A stretch of 64,000 nucleotides of DNA from Antedon mediterranea (Eukaryota; Echinodermata; Crinoidea; Comatulida; Antedonidae). Numbering within the stretch: position 1 is the stretch's first letter; each line of letters starts with the position of its first letter. Below the pieces are notes generated by a model. It worked only from the letters and a program-made list of their open reading frames with translations. It searched no databases and was not told the DNA's origin. The position numbers were made by a program, and so were the translations under genes. Shown here in pieces: positions 27,201 to 42,200 of the stretch. Location: NCBI RefSeq assembly GCF_964355755.1, contig NC_092673.1:7569001-7633000 (forward strand), given 5' to 3'.

Positions 27201-30200
27201 GTCCAGAAGTATATGGATTACCTGAAACTTAGGAATCTCAAATCAGGGACCCAGGTCTAGAAGTATATGGATTACCTGAAACTTGGGGAATCTCAAACCC
27301 GGGATTTACGTCTAGTAGTATATGGATTACATGAAACTTGGGAAATCTTCAACCCGGGATTTAGCTCTAGAAGTATATGGATTATCTGAAAGTTTTAGGC
27401 AGTCCAAGTCAGATCCAGGATGAACTTTAATCACTTTATAACTGATCTTTGACCACGTGCCAGGTTTTGAAAACATATTTTGTTCACCGGATTGGTGATC
27501 ACAAATTACACATCGTTTCAAATCACTGGGTCTGGTCTACTATGGAGAAGATTTAAGCTAAGACAATAAGGAATGCAGAATTGACGGAATTTGAGTACTA
27601 AGAGATAAAGATACCAAATTAAATTTAATGATTACTACTAATGTTTTTTTTTATATAGTTTTGAATAAACATAGAAACATTTAAATAAACCTTTATATTA
27701 GTAAAACCAAACAAAAATATGTGATCATATTGAATCGATTGATTGTTTTTCCATTTAGACAGTATATTGATTAAACTTTATTGTATATTGGCCAACAGGA
27801 AAACAAAATCCGGGAGGCTTGTGAGTGCCGACTTGTGTTTCTTAAAATGTGCATTCTGTCTTCCTATTTATATTATTTTTGTTATTAGATGGAAATAATA
27901 ATATGGAATTATCTTTCTAGGAAATATGACCGCATTTACGGAATCAGCATGGGCCCCTGATAAAGGTAAGAACAACAGAAGAGACATGCAATGGGGAGGG
28001 GGAACGCTCTATGTTGATAAAAAGGAACTAACAGATACCGACACTGGAGGACGAAGAAAATTGTCTCATCGTAAGCAAATACCAGTTGTAGACGTATCTA
28101 AATGGATTCAGGAAAATACCAGAAAGGAAGACTTCGTCATTTTCAAATTAGATGTTGAGGGTGCTGAATTCGGAATTCTTGAGAAAATGCTGAAGGACGG
28201 AACGTTTGCATGGATTGATAAGTAAGGTTTTTTTATAATTATAATAATATCGTCTGACGAAAAAAATAGCGTCAAAGAAACACATTAACGGAAGTGTATC
28301 GCAATATGAAAAATCATTACATTTCTGTAGAATAATTAACAACACAATATGGTAAATGTAAAGTAATTTGATTTTGATTTTATTGAAACCAAACAATAAG
28401 AAGAATGTTTCATGCTATCACTCAATCTCAAGTTCCAATATATTCCATGATTTGTGTTTAATTTGAGCAGTATGTTGCGTGCGCTTCAGTAGTCTTGAAG
28501 CAAAATTGTTAACGCAATTCTGTTTGCTAAACTACGCTGTTATACGATATGATTATATGACTTATTGCTATCTTCAAATTGAAGTTTACCATTGGAAAGA
28601 AAAACGCACTTAATTTAAAAACAACTGGAGATAAAAAGCACGCAAGCATGAAACAGTTGAAATAAATTAATAACTACATTTGTACTATATTGAAATGGAT
28701 TTATAGACAAATCCTCCGTGGTCTGTCGGTTTTAAACCGTCTTAAGCTCTGTCTACACCATAAATACTGTAGTAGGTAGATCAACTTTAGTATAAAAAAA
28801 TACCGGAAATGCCATTTGTGAACTTTGATCCAAAAACCAGTACGTATCTCCGTAACTACTGGTAATAGACACTTAAATTTGGTCTTAAATTGAACGAAAT
28901 ATACATTTTGCAGTCAGGCTTGCTCTATGTATGTGTGTGAGACTGGGAATGAAAAACAAATATAGATGATATAATGATTTGGATAAATATTTATTCTGAA
29001 AAGTCCCGTGAGCACGGATCACGGCAAAATAGAAAATATACCTATTGCACTCGCCAACGGGGCGAGGGATAAGTGATTATGTAGAAAATACTGGGATGCT
29101 ACAAAAGCCAAATTAAAATACAATAAAGTGGGAGGGTGGGTAGGAAAAGAATTAAACTTTAATTAGAACAAGCGTGCGTTGCGGCTGGCGATGATTTAGA
29201 AAAGGGTGAAATGTTTGAGCCGCCAGCCGTGCAAAATGTGATTGGTGTGTGACACCACCAATCGGGCGATTTTGTTATTATTATACATTTTTAAAATGTT
29301 CAAAAGGTCAGGGTCAATGGTTATATGAACAAATACAAATAGGTAATTATGTCCGTCTTGTACTACTTCGTCTGGTATTTTCTCTTCTTTATTGTATCAA
29401 ACAAAAACAATTTAATACAAAAGGTAGCCAAGGTATAGCCGAAGCTAATCAAGCTTGGTACCTTTTCTCTGCATATCCCCTGCTTAGCGCCGAATAAACC
29501 GATTATTTCAAAAATGTAATTTTTATATGGACTGCATTTCTGCTTTTTGCTCCAAAATAACCGTTTAAATCAGTGGGTGTTCGTTGACAAAAATCGTTAG
29601 ATTTACCCAAAATGCAATTGGTCCTGACTCAAAGTCAGCAGCTGTCAATCAAATAACCGTTATTTTGTGTTGCAGCTAAAAATTGCTCAGTGATAACCGA
29701 TTAAACGGCGTTCTAACACCGAATTGAATGGGTGTTTTTAACCGGTTATTTTGCGCTGCCTTTTAATAACCGGTTACCACAAAGTAGTCTTGTTTCTGCT
29801 CCCAAGAAAAACATAAATGGACTATAAAGATTTAACTAACAATGAATATCTCGGCATAACGCCATGAACAAGTTATACCGTTGGGTCATTTATGCATTTG
29901 ACCGTATAATGTCAGCATCAAAGTCTTTATATATTAGTAAATATTATAAATAAAACTGAACCTAACCACGACCCTTGAATACCTCCATTCGGTGATAACC
30001 AAACGTAGAGGTTTTGATTAATTAAAAACGCTTCTACATATTGTACAATAATGTTGTCAATCTCAAATGTTCAAAGTTTCTGTTATGCAAATAAAATGTT
30101 TGTTTGTTACAATATTACAAATGACAGGATGAGAGCTAGACTTGTCTGTATTTATTGTCTTTTTTATGTTAGTCCACCAGTCGAAGTTTCGATTTTTGTC

Positions 30201-33200
30201 TAAAAATACAAGTAGTATACGTATGAAGCGCCATATATGCCAACATATTTATCTTTTTACTAATATTAAGTCAAACTACGGCTGGAACCCCGACTAGATG
30301 AGAGCAAGAAGATAACCCTATAAGCTGTAGAGCTTGTTTCCATATGGGTCCCCGACATAAACAACACCATACATGAAAAATCTTAATTAACAAGCAAATC
30401 TTAATAATAAGTTGCAATTCGTTTTTAACTGTATATTTGAATTGATTATGGTTTCCAATGTCCTTTATACTATTACTATTATAGGTATTATGGCGAATAC
30501 CATAAGAACCAGCCGGTGGGTCTCTCTCGCTCTGCGATGTCACTCATAATTAAAGACGTTAAAACTAAAGGGAGAAAGATGTTCGACTGGGGTGCAGAAA
30601 ATAGAAATTATGCGGATTTTGCAACCATTCATCCAATACAGGCAAGTCTTATCATCTGCAATACGACTGACAGACTTAATTACTGCTTGGTTACTTGCTC
30701 ACTGAAACTGATGAAGACGTGATTGATCAACAAGTGCCAAGGCCAATGATTACCATGTTAACTGTAGACATGCAGATAGATAAATAGCTAACAGACTGAC
30801 TAACGACCTACTCAGTGATTATTTCACTGAGACCTGATGGCTGCTAACTTGTTGCCTCATTGACCATATTACACGCACTGACTGACGAGGTGATTAAATT
30901 GCTTGATCATGTTTAGATGACATGGATGCTGACGCTAATTGGTTATTCACTGATGAAGTGACTTCTGGTTATCATAGCAGTTCCAGGTGACGGATTGACG
31001 ACATCCGGACAGACTTACTGACAATTCTTTGAACTAACGAAATTACTAGATTGACCGACGACATTTTTACAGACACAATGTCCATTCCATGAACTAACGA
31101 TATGACTAAATTATTAGACCAAAATTGTACTGACTCACTGTCCATTCAATGAACTAACGAAACGAATATAGTATGTTTATCGACGAGATTTTGACCGATA
31201 TGTTGTTCATTCAATGCACTGACGAAGTGACTATACTGACCGATGAGATTTTTTTGACTCGATGTCCATTCCATGAACTGACAAAGTGACTAAATTGACC
31301 GACGAGATTTTGACTGATTCGATGTCCATTCCATGAACTGACAAAAGTGACTATATTAACCAACGAGATTTTGACAGATTCGATGTCTATTCCATGAACT
31401 GACAAAGTGACCAAATTGACCGACGAGATTTTGACTGATTCGATGTCTATTCCATGAACTGATAAAGTGACTATATTAATCAACGAGATTTTGACTGATT
31501 CAATGTCCATTCCATGAACTGATAAAGTGACTATATTAATCAACGAGATTTTGACTGATTCAATGTCCATTCCATGAACTGACAAAGTGACTAAATTGAC
31601 CGACGAGACTTTGACTGATTCGATGTCCATTCCATGAACTGACAAAGTGACTAAATTGACCAACGAGAATTTGACTGATTCGATGCCCATTCTATGAACT
31701 GACATAGTGACTAAATTGACCGACGAGATTTTGACTGATTCGATGTCTATTCCATGAACTGATAAAGTGACTATATTAATCAACGAGATTTTGACTAATT
31801 CGATGTCCATTCCATGAACTGACAAAGTGACTAAATTGACCGACGAGACTTTGACTGATTCGATGTCCATTCCATGAACTGACAAAGTGACTAAATTGAC
31901 CTACGAGATTTTGACGGATTCGATGTCCATTCCATGAACTGACAAAGTGACTAAATTGACCGACGAGATTTTGACTGATTCGATGTCCATTCCATGAACT
32001 GACAAAGTGACTATATTAACCAACGAGATTTTGACTGATTCGATGTCCATTCCATGAACTGACAAAGTTACTATATTAACCAACGAGATTTTGACTGATT
32101 CGATGTCCATTCCATGAACTGACAAAGTGACTATATTAACCAACGAGATTTTGACTGATTCGATGTCCATTCCATGAACTGACAAAGTAACTATATCAAC
32201 TAACGCAATTTCTACTGATTCGATGTCCATTCCATGAACTGACAAAGTGACTTTATTAACCAACGAGATTTTGACTGATTCGATGTCCATTCCATGAACT
32301 GACAAAGTGACTATATTAACCAACGAGATTTTGACTGATTCGATGTCCATTCAATGAACTGAAAAAGTGTCCATATTAACCAACGAGATTTTTACTGATT
32401 CGATGTCCATTCCATAAACTGACAAAGTGACTATATTAACCAACGAAATTTTGACTGATTCGATGTCCATTCCATGAACTGACAAAGTGACTATATTAAC
32501 CAACGCAATTTTTACTGATTCGATGTCCATTCCATGAACTGACAAAGTGACTATATTAACCAACGAGAATTTGACTGATTCGATGTCCATTCTATGAACT
32601 GACAAAGTGACTAAATTGACCAACGAGATTTTGACTGATTCGATGTCTATTCCATGAACTGATAAAGTGACTATATTAATCAACGAGATTGTGACTAATT
32701 CGATGTCCATTCCATGAACTGACAAAGTGACTATATTAACTAACGAGATTTTGACTAATTCCATGTCCATTCCATGAACTGACAAAGTGACTAAATTGAC
32801 CAACGAGATTTTGACTGATTCGATGTCCATTCCATGAACTGACAAAGTGACTAAATTGACCTACGAGATTTTGACTGATTCGATGTCCATTCCATGAACT
32901 GACAAAGTGACTATATTAACCTACGAGACTTTGACTGATTCGATGTCCATTCCATGAACTGACAAAGTGACTATATTAACCTACGAGATTTTGACTAATT
33001 CGATGTCCATTCTATGAACTGACAAAGTGACTAAATTGACCTACGAGATTTTGACTGATTCGATGTCCATTCCATGAACTGACAAAACGACTATATTAAC
33101 GTACGAGACTTTGACTGATTCGATGTCCATTCCATGAACTGACAAAGTGACTATATTAACCTACGAGATTTTGACTGATTCGATGTCCATTACATGAACT

Positions 33201-36200
33201 GACAAAGTGACTATATTAACCTACGAGATTTTGACTGATTCGATGTCCATTCCATGAACTGACAAAGTGACTATATTAACCTACGAGACTTTGACTGATT
33301 CGATGTCCATTCCATGAACTGACAAAGTGACTATATTAACCAACGAGATTTTGACTGATTCGATGTCCATTCTATGAACTGACAAAGTGACTAAATTGAC
33401 CAACGAGATTTTGACTGATTCGATGTCTATTCCATGAACTGATAAAGTGACTATATTAATCAACGAGATTGTGACTAATTCGATGTCCATTCCATGAACT
33501 GACAAAGTGACTATATTAACTAACGAGATTTTGACTAATTCGATGTCCATTCCATGAACTGACAAAGTGACTAAATTGACCAACGAGATTTTGACTGATT
33601 CGATGTCCATTCCATGAACTGACAAAGTGACTAAATTGACCTACGAGATTTTGACTGATTCGATGTCCATTCCATGAACTGACAAAGTGACTATATTAAC
33701 CTACGAGACTTTGACTGATTCGATGTCCATTCCATGAACTGACAAAGTGACTATATTAACCTACGAGATTTTGACTAATTCAATGTCCATTCTATGAACT
33801 GACAAAGTGACTAAATTGACCTACGAGATTTTGACTGATTCGATGTCCATTCCATGAACTGACAAAACGACTATATTAACGTACGAGACTTTGACTGATT
33901 CGATGTCCATTCCATGAACTGAAAAAGTGACTATATTAACCTACGAGATTTTGACTGATTCGATGTCCATTCCATGAACTGACAAAGTGACTATATTAAC
34001 CTACGAGATTTTGACTGATTCGATGTCCATTCCATGAACTGACAAAGTGACTATATTAACCTACGAGACTTTGACTGATTCGATGTCATTCCATGAACTG
34101 ACAAAGTGTCTATATTAACCAACGATATTTTGACTGATTCGATGTCCATTACATGAATTGACAAAGTGACTATATTAAACTACGAGATTTTGACTGATTC
34201 GATGTCCATTCCATGAACTGACAAAGTGACTATATTAACCAACGAGATTTTGACTAATTCGATGTCCATTCCATGAACTGACAAAGCGACTTTATTAACC
34301 AACGAGATTTTGACTTATTCGATGTCCATTCCATGAACTGACAAAGTGACTATATTAACCAACGAGATTTTGACTGATTCGATTTCTATTCCATGAACTG
34401 ACAAAGTGACTATATTAACCAACGATATTTTGACTAATTCGATGTCCATTCCATGAACTGACAAAGTGACTATATTAACCATCGAGAATTTGACTGATTC
34501 GATGTCCATTCAATGAACTGACAAAGTGTCTATATTAACCAACGAGATTTTTACTGATTCGATGTCCATTCCATGAACTGACAAAGTGACTAAATTGACC
34601 AACGAGATTTTGACTGATTCGATGTCCATTCCATGAACTGACAAAACGACTATATTAACGTACGAGACTTTGACTGATTCGATGTCCATTCCATGAACTG
34701 ACAAAGTGACTATATTAACCTACGAGATTTTGACTGATTCGATGTCCATTCCATGAACTGACAAAGTGACTATATTAACCTACGAGATTTTGACTGATTC
34801 GATGTCCATTCCATGAACTGACAAAGTGACTATATTAACCTACGAGACTTTGACTGATTCGATGTCCATTCCATGAACTGACAAAGTGACTATATTAACC
34901 AACGAGATTTTGACTGATTCGATTTCTATTCCATGAACTGACAAAGTGACTATATTAACCAACGAGATTTTGACTGATTCGATGTCCATTCTATGAACTG
35001 ACAAAGTGACTAAATTGACCAACGAGATTTTGACTGATTCGATGTCTATTCCATGAACTGATAAAGTGACTATATTAATCAACGAGATTGTGACTAATTC
35101 GATGTCCATTCCATGAACTGACAAAGTGACTATATTAACTAACGAGATTTTGACTAATTCGATGTCCATTCCATGAACTGACAAAGTGACTAAATTGACC
35201 AACGAGATTTTGACTGATTCGATGTCCATTCCATGAACTGACAAAGTGACTAAATTGACCTACGAGATTTTGACTGATTCGATGTCCATTCCATGAACTG
35301 ACAAAGTGACTATATTAACCTACGAGACTTTGACTGATTCGATGTCCATTCCATGAACTGACAAAGTGACTATATTAACCTACGAGATTTTGACTAATTC
35401 GATGTCCATTCTATGAACTGACAAAGTGACTAAATTGACCTACGAGATTTTGACTGATTCGATGTCCATTCCATGAACTGACAAAACGACTATATTAACG
35501 TACGAGACTTTGACTGATTCGATGTCCATTCCATGAACTGACAAAGTGACTATATTAACCTACGAGATTTTGACTGATTCGATGTCCATTCCATGAACTG
35601 ACAAAGTGACTATATTAACTTACGAGATTTTGACTGATTCGATGTCCATTCCATGAACTGACAAAGTGACTATATTAACCTACGAGACTTTGACTGATTC
35701 GATGTCATTCCATGAACTGACAAAGTGTCTATATTAACCAACGATATTTTGACTGATTCGATGTCCATTACATGAATTGACAAAGTGACTATATTAAACT
35801 ACGAGATTTTGACTGATTCGATGTCCATTCCATGAACTGACAAAGTGACTATATTAACCAACGAGATTTTGACTAATTCGATGTCCATTCCATGAACTGA
35901 CAAAGTGACTTTATTAACCAACGAGATTTTGACTTATTCGATGTCCATTCCATGAACTGACAAAGTGACTATATTAACCAACGAGATTTTGACTGATTCG
36001 ATTTCTATTCCATGAACTGACAAAGTGACTATATTAACCAACGAGATTTTGACTAATTCGATGTCTTTTCCATGAACTGACAAGTGACTATATTAACCAA
36101 CGATATTTTGACTAATTCGATGTCCATTCCATGAACTGACAAAGTGACTATATTAACCATCGAGAATTTGACTGATTCGATGTCCATTCAATGAACTGAC

Positions 36201-39200
36201 AAAGTGTCTATATTAACCAACGAGATTTTTACTGATTCGATGTCCATTCCATGAACTGACAAAGTGACTATATTAAACAACGAGATTTTGACTGATTCGA
36301 TGTCCATTCCATGAACTGACAAAGTGACTATATTAACCAACGCAATTTTTACTGATTCGATGTCCATTCCATGAACTGACAAAGTGACTATATTAACCAA
36401 CGAGAATTTGACTGATTCGATGCCCATTCTATGAACTGACAAAGTGACTAAATTGACCGACGAGATTTTGACTGATTCGATGTCTATTCCATGAACTGAT
36501 AAAGTGACTATATTAATCAACGAGATTTTGACTAATTCGATGTCCATTCCATGAACTGACAAAGTGACTATATTAACTAACAAGATTTTGACTAATTCGA
36601 TGTCCATTCCATGAACTGACAAAGTGACTAAATTGACCTACGTGATTTTGACTGATTCGATGTCCATTCCATGAACTGACAAAGCGACTATATTAACGTA
36701 CGAGACTTTGACTGATTCGATGTGTCCATTCCATGAACTGACAAAGTGACTATATTAACCAACGAGATTTTGACTGATTCGATGTCCATTCCATGAACTG
36801 ACAAAGTGACTATATTAACCTACGACATTTTGACTGATTCGATGTCCATTCCATGAACTGACAAAGTGACTATATTAACCTACGAGAATTTGACTGATTC
36901 GATGTACATTCCATGAGCTGACAAAGTGTCTATATTAACCAACGATATTTTGACTGATTCGATGTCCATTACATGAATTGACAAAGTGACTATATTAACC
37001 TACGAGATTCTGACTGATTCGATGTCCATTCCATGAACTGACAAAGTGACTATATTAACCAACGAGATTTTGACTAATTCGATGTCTTTTCCATGAACTG
37101 ACAAAGTGACTATATTAACCAACGATATTTTGACTGATTCGATGTCCATTCCATGAACTGACAAAGTGACTATATTAACCAACGAGATTTTGACTAATTC
37201 GATGTCTTTTCCATGAACTGACAAAGTGACTATATTAACCAACGATATTTTGACTGATTCGATGTCCATTCCATGAATTGAAAAAGTGACTATTGTTACG
37301 GGCTCGCTCGTTAGGCTGAAACCAACAATAAGAACATAACAAAACACGTTGTAGTTGTCGTCCATCTTTATTCATCTCCTCTCTTTCTTTCTAGAGGGCT
37401 CACTTCCGTGTGACAAACCCATCACACACCCCCACTTAAAGAAAGTTTGATATGATTAAACTTATAACTGTTTACTATAACATCTTAAATCTTTTCTTAT
37501 ACAGTAGTGATTTTAACAGGTCGTTGATATGAACCCCGTTCTAATTACTTTAAATCCGTGTATGCCATTAATGCATCACTCTATCACAGCTAACATATTA
37601 TAATTAAATACTTTTAACATTAACAAAACTTTTAAAATCATTTCATGCATGTTATCTAAACTCTTGACAAAGCGTCAGCTACAACATTGTCTTTTCTTCT
37701 GATATGATGAATTTCCAGATTCATTTCTTGAACTGCTAAACTCCATCTCAACAAGCGTTGATTCCTGTCCTTCATTCTTGCCAAGAACGTTAATGGGTTG
37801 TGGTCAGTCCAAACTACAATTGGAAACGGAGTAGATCCAAGATACACTTCAAAGTGCTTTAACGCTGACATCAAAGCTAATGTCTCCTTCTCAACAGTAG
37901 AATAAGGTTTCTCATGCTGGTTGAATTTTCTCGAGTAGAACCACACAGGCTTGTCAACACCATTTTCGTCTGTTTGCGCCAACACAGCACCAGAACCAAC
38001 ATCACTGGCATCAATCATTAACGAGAACTGTTTATCAAATTGTGGAGCCATCAACACCGGTTCGTTTGATAACATCGCTTTAACTTTAATGAACGCATTA
38101 TTGCATTCCTCCAACCACACAAAACTCGCATTCTTTTTCAGCAGATTTGTTAATGGAGCTACAAGCGTTGAGAAACTTCGGCAAAAACGTCGATAAAACC
38201 CAGTCATTCCCAGGAAACGCATTAACTCCTGCTTACTCTTTGGAACTGGGAAATCACAGACTGCCTTAATCTTAGCACTTAATGGTTTCACTTTTCCGCA
38301 ACCAACTTTATGACCCAAGAACACAATTTCTGCACATGAAAACTCGCTTTTCACCAAATTTACTGTCAACTTTGCAGCTGTCAACCTGTCAAACAATGCC
38401 TTAATTCTCTGCACATGAACATCCCATGTATCACTATAAACAACCAAATCGTCTATATAAGCTTCACAGCCCTCCAACCCTGAAATTATACCATTAACCA
38501 ATCTCTGGAACGTGGGTGGTGCGTTTTTTAAACCGAAAGGCATGACCTTATACTGATAAAGACCCATAGGAGTTACAAAAGCTGACACTTCTTTCGCACG
38601 CTCTGTTAAAGGAATTTGCCAGTAACTCTTAATTAGAAGATCAAATTTAGTGACAAACTTAGCACTACCCACACGATCAATACAGTCGTCTATCCTCGGT
38701 ATGGGATATGAATCTGTAGTAGATTTAGCATTAACCTTCCGATAATCAGTACAAAAACGATACGATTTATCTGGCTTCGGAACTAATATACATGGAGAAC
38801 TCCAAGCACTGCAACTAGGCTCGATGATATCATTCTTAATCATGTAATCAATCTCATTTTGTAATACCTTCATCTTGAACGGATTTGCTCTATATGGATT
38901 TTGTTTTATTGGTGAACAATCAGCTGTCTTAACATCATGCTCCACTAACTTCGTTCGACCTGGAACATCCGAAAACAACTGCAGATTTCCAAATATCAAA
39001 CTAACAATTTCAACCTTACGATCACGAGATAAATGACCAACTTTCTCTTCAATGTTTGCAAGGACATCTGAATTACTGAACTTAACACATGTATCCGGAT
39101 CACCAAACTCTTCAGAATTCTCTTCAACAACACACGTAACTGGTGTTGACGTACAGGTATCACTATTATTTCTCGCTGTGTATGGTTTCAACATGTTTAT

Positions 39201-42200
39201 ATGACACAGTCGCTTCTTCTTACGCCTATCTGGAGTATCCAACACATAGTCAACTTCTTCTACTCTTTCTAATACTTTGTAAGGACCAGCAAATCTTGTA
39301 GATAATGGTTGACTGGGAAGAGGCAACATAACTAACACTTCATCACCTGAACTAAAGCTTCTCTTTTCTGATTTTCTATCAAACAATCTCTTCATTTAAC
39401 CTGAGCCTTCACAAGATTCTTTCTAGCAATCTCACAAGCACGATTTAATCGATCACGAAATTCAGACACATAATCTAGTATCGATACAGACTCTTCTGCA
39501 TTCCCTAACAGCCTTTCTTTGACTATTTTAAGAGGGCCTCGGACCGAATGACAATACACCAACTCAATTGGGCTAAACCCTAAGGACTCTTGCACTGTTT
39601 CACGAACAGCGAATAACAATAAGGGAACTCCCTCATCCCATTCCTTTTCACATTGAAAACAATAGGTTTTAAGCATATTCTTAAGTGTTTGATGAAATCA
39701 AGTGACCCATGAGACTGTGGATGGTAAGCACTTGAACTTATATGGGCAACACCTAACTGCTCTAAGACTTGTTTAAATATCTTTGACATGAAGTTTGATC
39801 CTTGATCGGACTGAACAGCTTTAGGCAATCCTACCCATGTAAAGAATTTTACCAATGCTTTAACAACATTCTTAGCTGTAATACGCCTAAGAGGAATCGC
39901 TTCAGGAAACCTACTTGATGCACACATTACTGTTAATAGATACTCATTTCCATTTTTAGTACGTGGTAATGGTCCCACACAATCAACAATAACCCTTGAA
40001 ATTGGTTCACCGAATGCAGGAATAGGCTTAAGTGGGGCTACTGGAACCATTTGATTAGGCTTTCCCACTACCTGACACGCATGACAGGATTTACAATAGT
40101 TAGAAACATCTTTTCGAAGACCTGGCCAAAAGAAATGCCTGAGAATTTTGTCTACCGTTTTATTGACACCTAAATGCCCTGAAAGAGGATCATCATGCGC
40201 AATACCAATAATATCCTGACGGTATCCACTAGGAATAACTATCTGGTGAATCTCATTCCAAAGATCACTACTTGGAATATCTGGTGGCCTCCACTTACGC
40301 ATAAGTATAACATCCTTTATATAATAACAAACAGGAACAATAGACATTTCCTCTACAGAAAGAGCTTGCTGACCAAATGAAACCAAATCAGGATCTTTAC
40401 TCTGCTCTTCCACTAACCTGGACCGATTGAGAACTGTCGGACCGAAATCACACACTTTTGGGTGCTGTTGTTCAGCTTGGGCAGTGTGTGACTCTGGACC
40501 TGAACAGACAGCCTCTTGGGAAACGCGATCCGTAATGTCTCCGTGAAAACTATCACATAAGTCAATACTCTCATCCTCATCTATGGTTTTATTTGCCATA
40601 GATCGCGTCACCGCACATGATGGAAACACATGTGATAATTCTTTCTCTAAACACACCGTGCTTTCGTCTTCAACAGGACTCTTGCACACAACCGGTTTTA
40701 CTGTCACTCTGTCTCCGGCCAAATCATTCCCCAAAAGGAGTGTGACACCCCATACTGGAAGACTCGGAACGACACCGACAACAAAATCTCCGCTAACAAT
40801 ATCTGTTTAAATCCGAATTACATGAAGTGGGACTTCCTTATAACCCCCTTCAACACCTTGAATGAGCACACTTGCTCCAGCAGAAGACTCGTTTAAAAAT
40901 GACAATGCCGATTCTATTATCAGGGATTGTGACGCCCCTGTGTCTCTTAAGACACGAACTTTACTCAGATTCACATCGTTGATCAATGCTACAGAACCAG
41001 TAGAGAGGAAAGGCTTAAATAGCTTTCGCACTTTTTCCGGACCTGAAGATTAAATCAACTTCTCACTTTCATCAACGTCATGACTCTCTGTCACTTTCAA
41101 CGGGACTGTATTTACTAACGTGTTTGGAAGTGATTGGGGTTTCTTATTATCCCCTTTAGCTTTGCTTTGAAACAGCCAGCAATCTGCCTTTATACAGTAT
41201 GACCCTTTTTCTTGCAGTAAAAACAAGTTCTGACAAATTTACTACTACTATTAACTATAGTTTTCTGACTTTGAACCTTAGAATCATCAACAGATTTGGA
41301 AACCGATTTGGTATTGATCACCACCTTGTGCGTGAGCACATAATTATCGGCAGCAGAAGCCGCTTTCATTAAATTATCCACTTTCTGCTCCTCTAGATAT
41401 GTACGAACTTCAGTAGGGGAACACGATTTAAACTCCTCAACTAACATAAGCTCACGAAGCTTTCCAAATTCACCATTTACTCCTTCCGAATTACACCATC
41501 TATCAGAAAGAATCTGCTTCTTACGTGCAAATTCTGTAAACGTTTGATCATAAGGTTTACATAAGTTCCTAAATTTCTGACGATACGCCTCTGGAACTAA
41601 CTCATAAGCTGACAAAACAGCTTTTTTAACCGCATCATAGCTTTCACATTGATCATCAGCCAAAGCAGAAAATACCTCTTGGGCTTTACCCACAAGAGCA
41701 GTTTGTAACAACACAGTCCAGTGTCTAGCAGGCCACTTTAATCTATTAGCAATTTTCTCAAAAGCTAAAAAAATATGTCTCTACCTCGTCCTCATTAAAC
41801 TTGGGAACCCATTTAATATTCTGAGTAATCTCTGAGAATCATTAGGTGTAGAAACCCGTGTGGTGTGACCCATTTGGTTAGCTAATTCTAATTTCCTTAA
41901 CTCAAATTCTTGTTTTTCTTTTTCCATTTCTCTTTGAGTTTGCATCTCTAGAATCTCTATTTTTCTTCTTTTAAAAATTAATTTTTCACGTTCCAATTCG
42001 ATTCTAGCCAACTCGACCTCATTCCCCGCAGTTTTTACGGATTCATGAGTAGTTAAACCAACATGACTTAAAAATCACATTTATCAAGTCATATTTATTC
42101 ATGGAATCATTTATAGATGCTCCAACCCTAGTACCTAGGAGTCGCAAACGCTCCTCTGATAGCTGAGCTACCACCTCAATGGACATGCTATCCAAAAATT

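Noticed and set aside
40195-40810. Plus-strand ORFs within the LTR retrotransposon
   Set aside because: Antisense shadows of the integrase and linker frames, without motifs.
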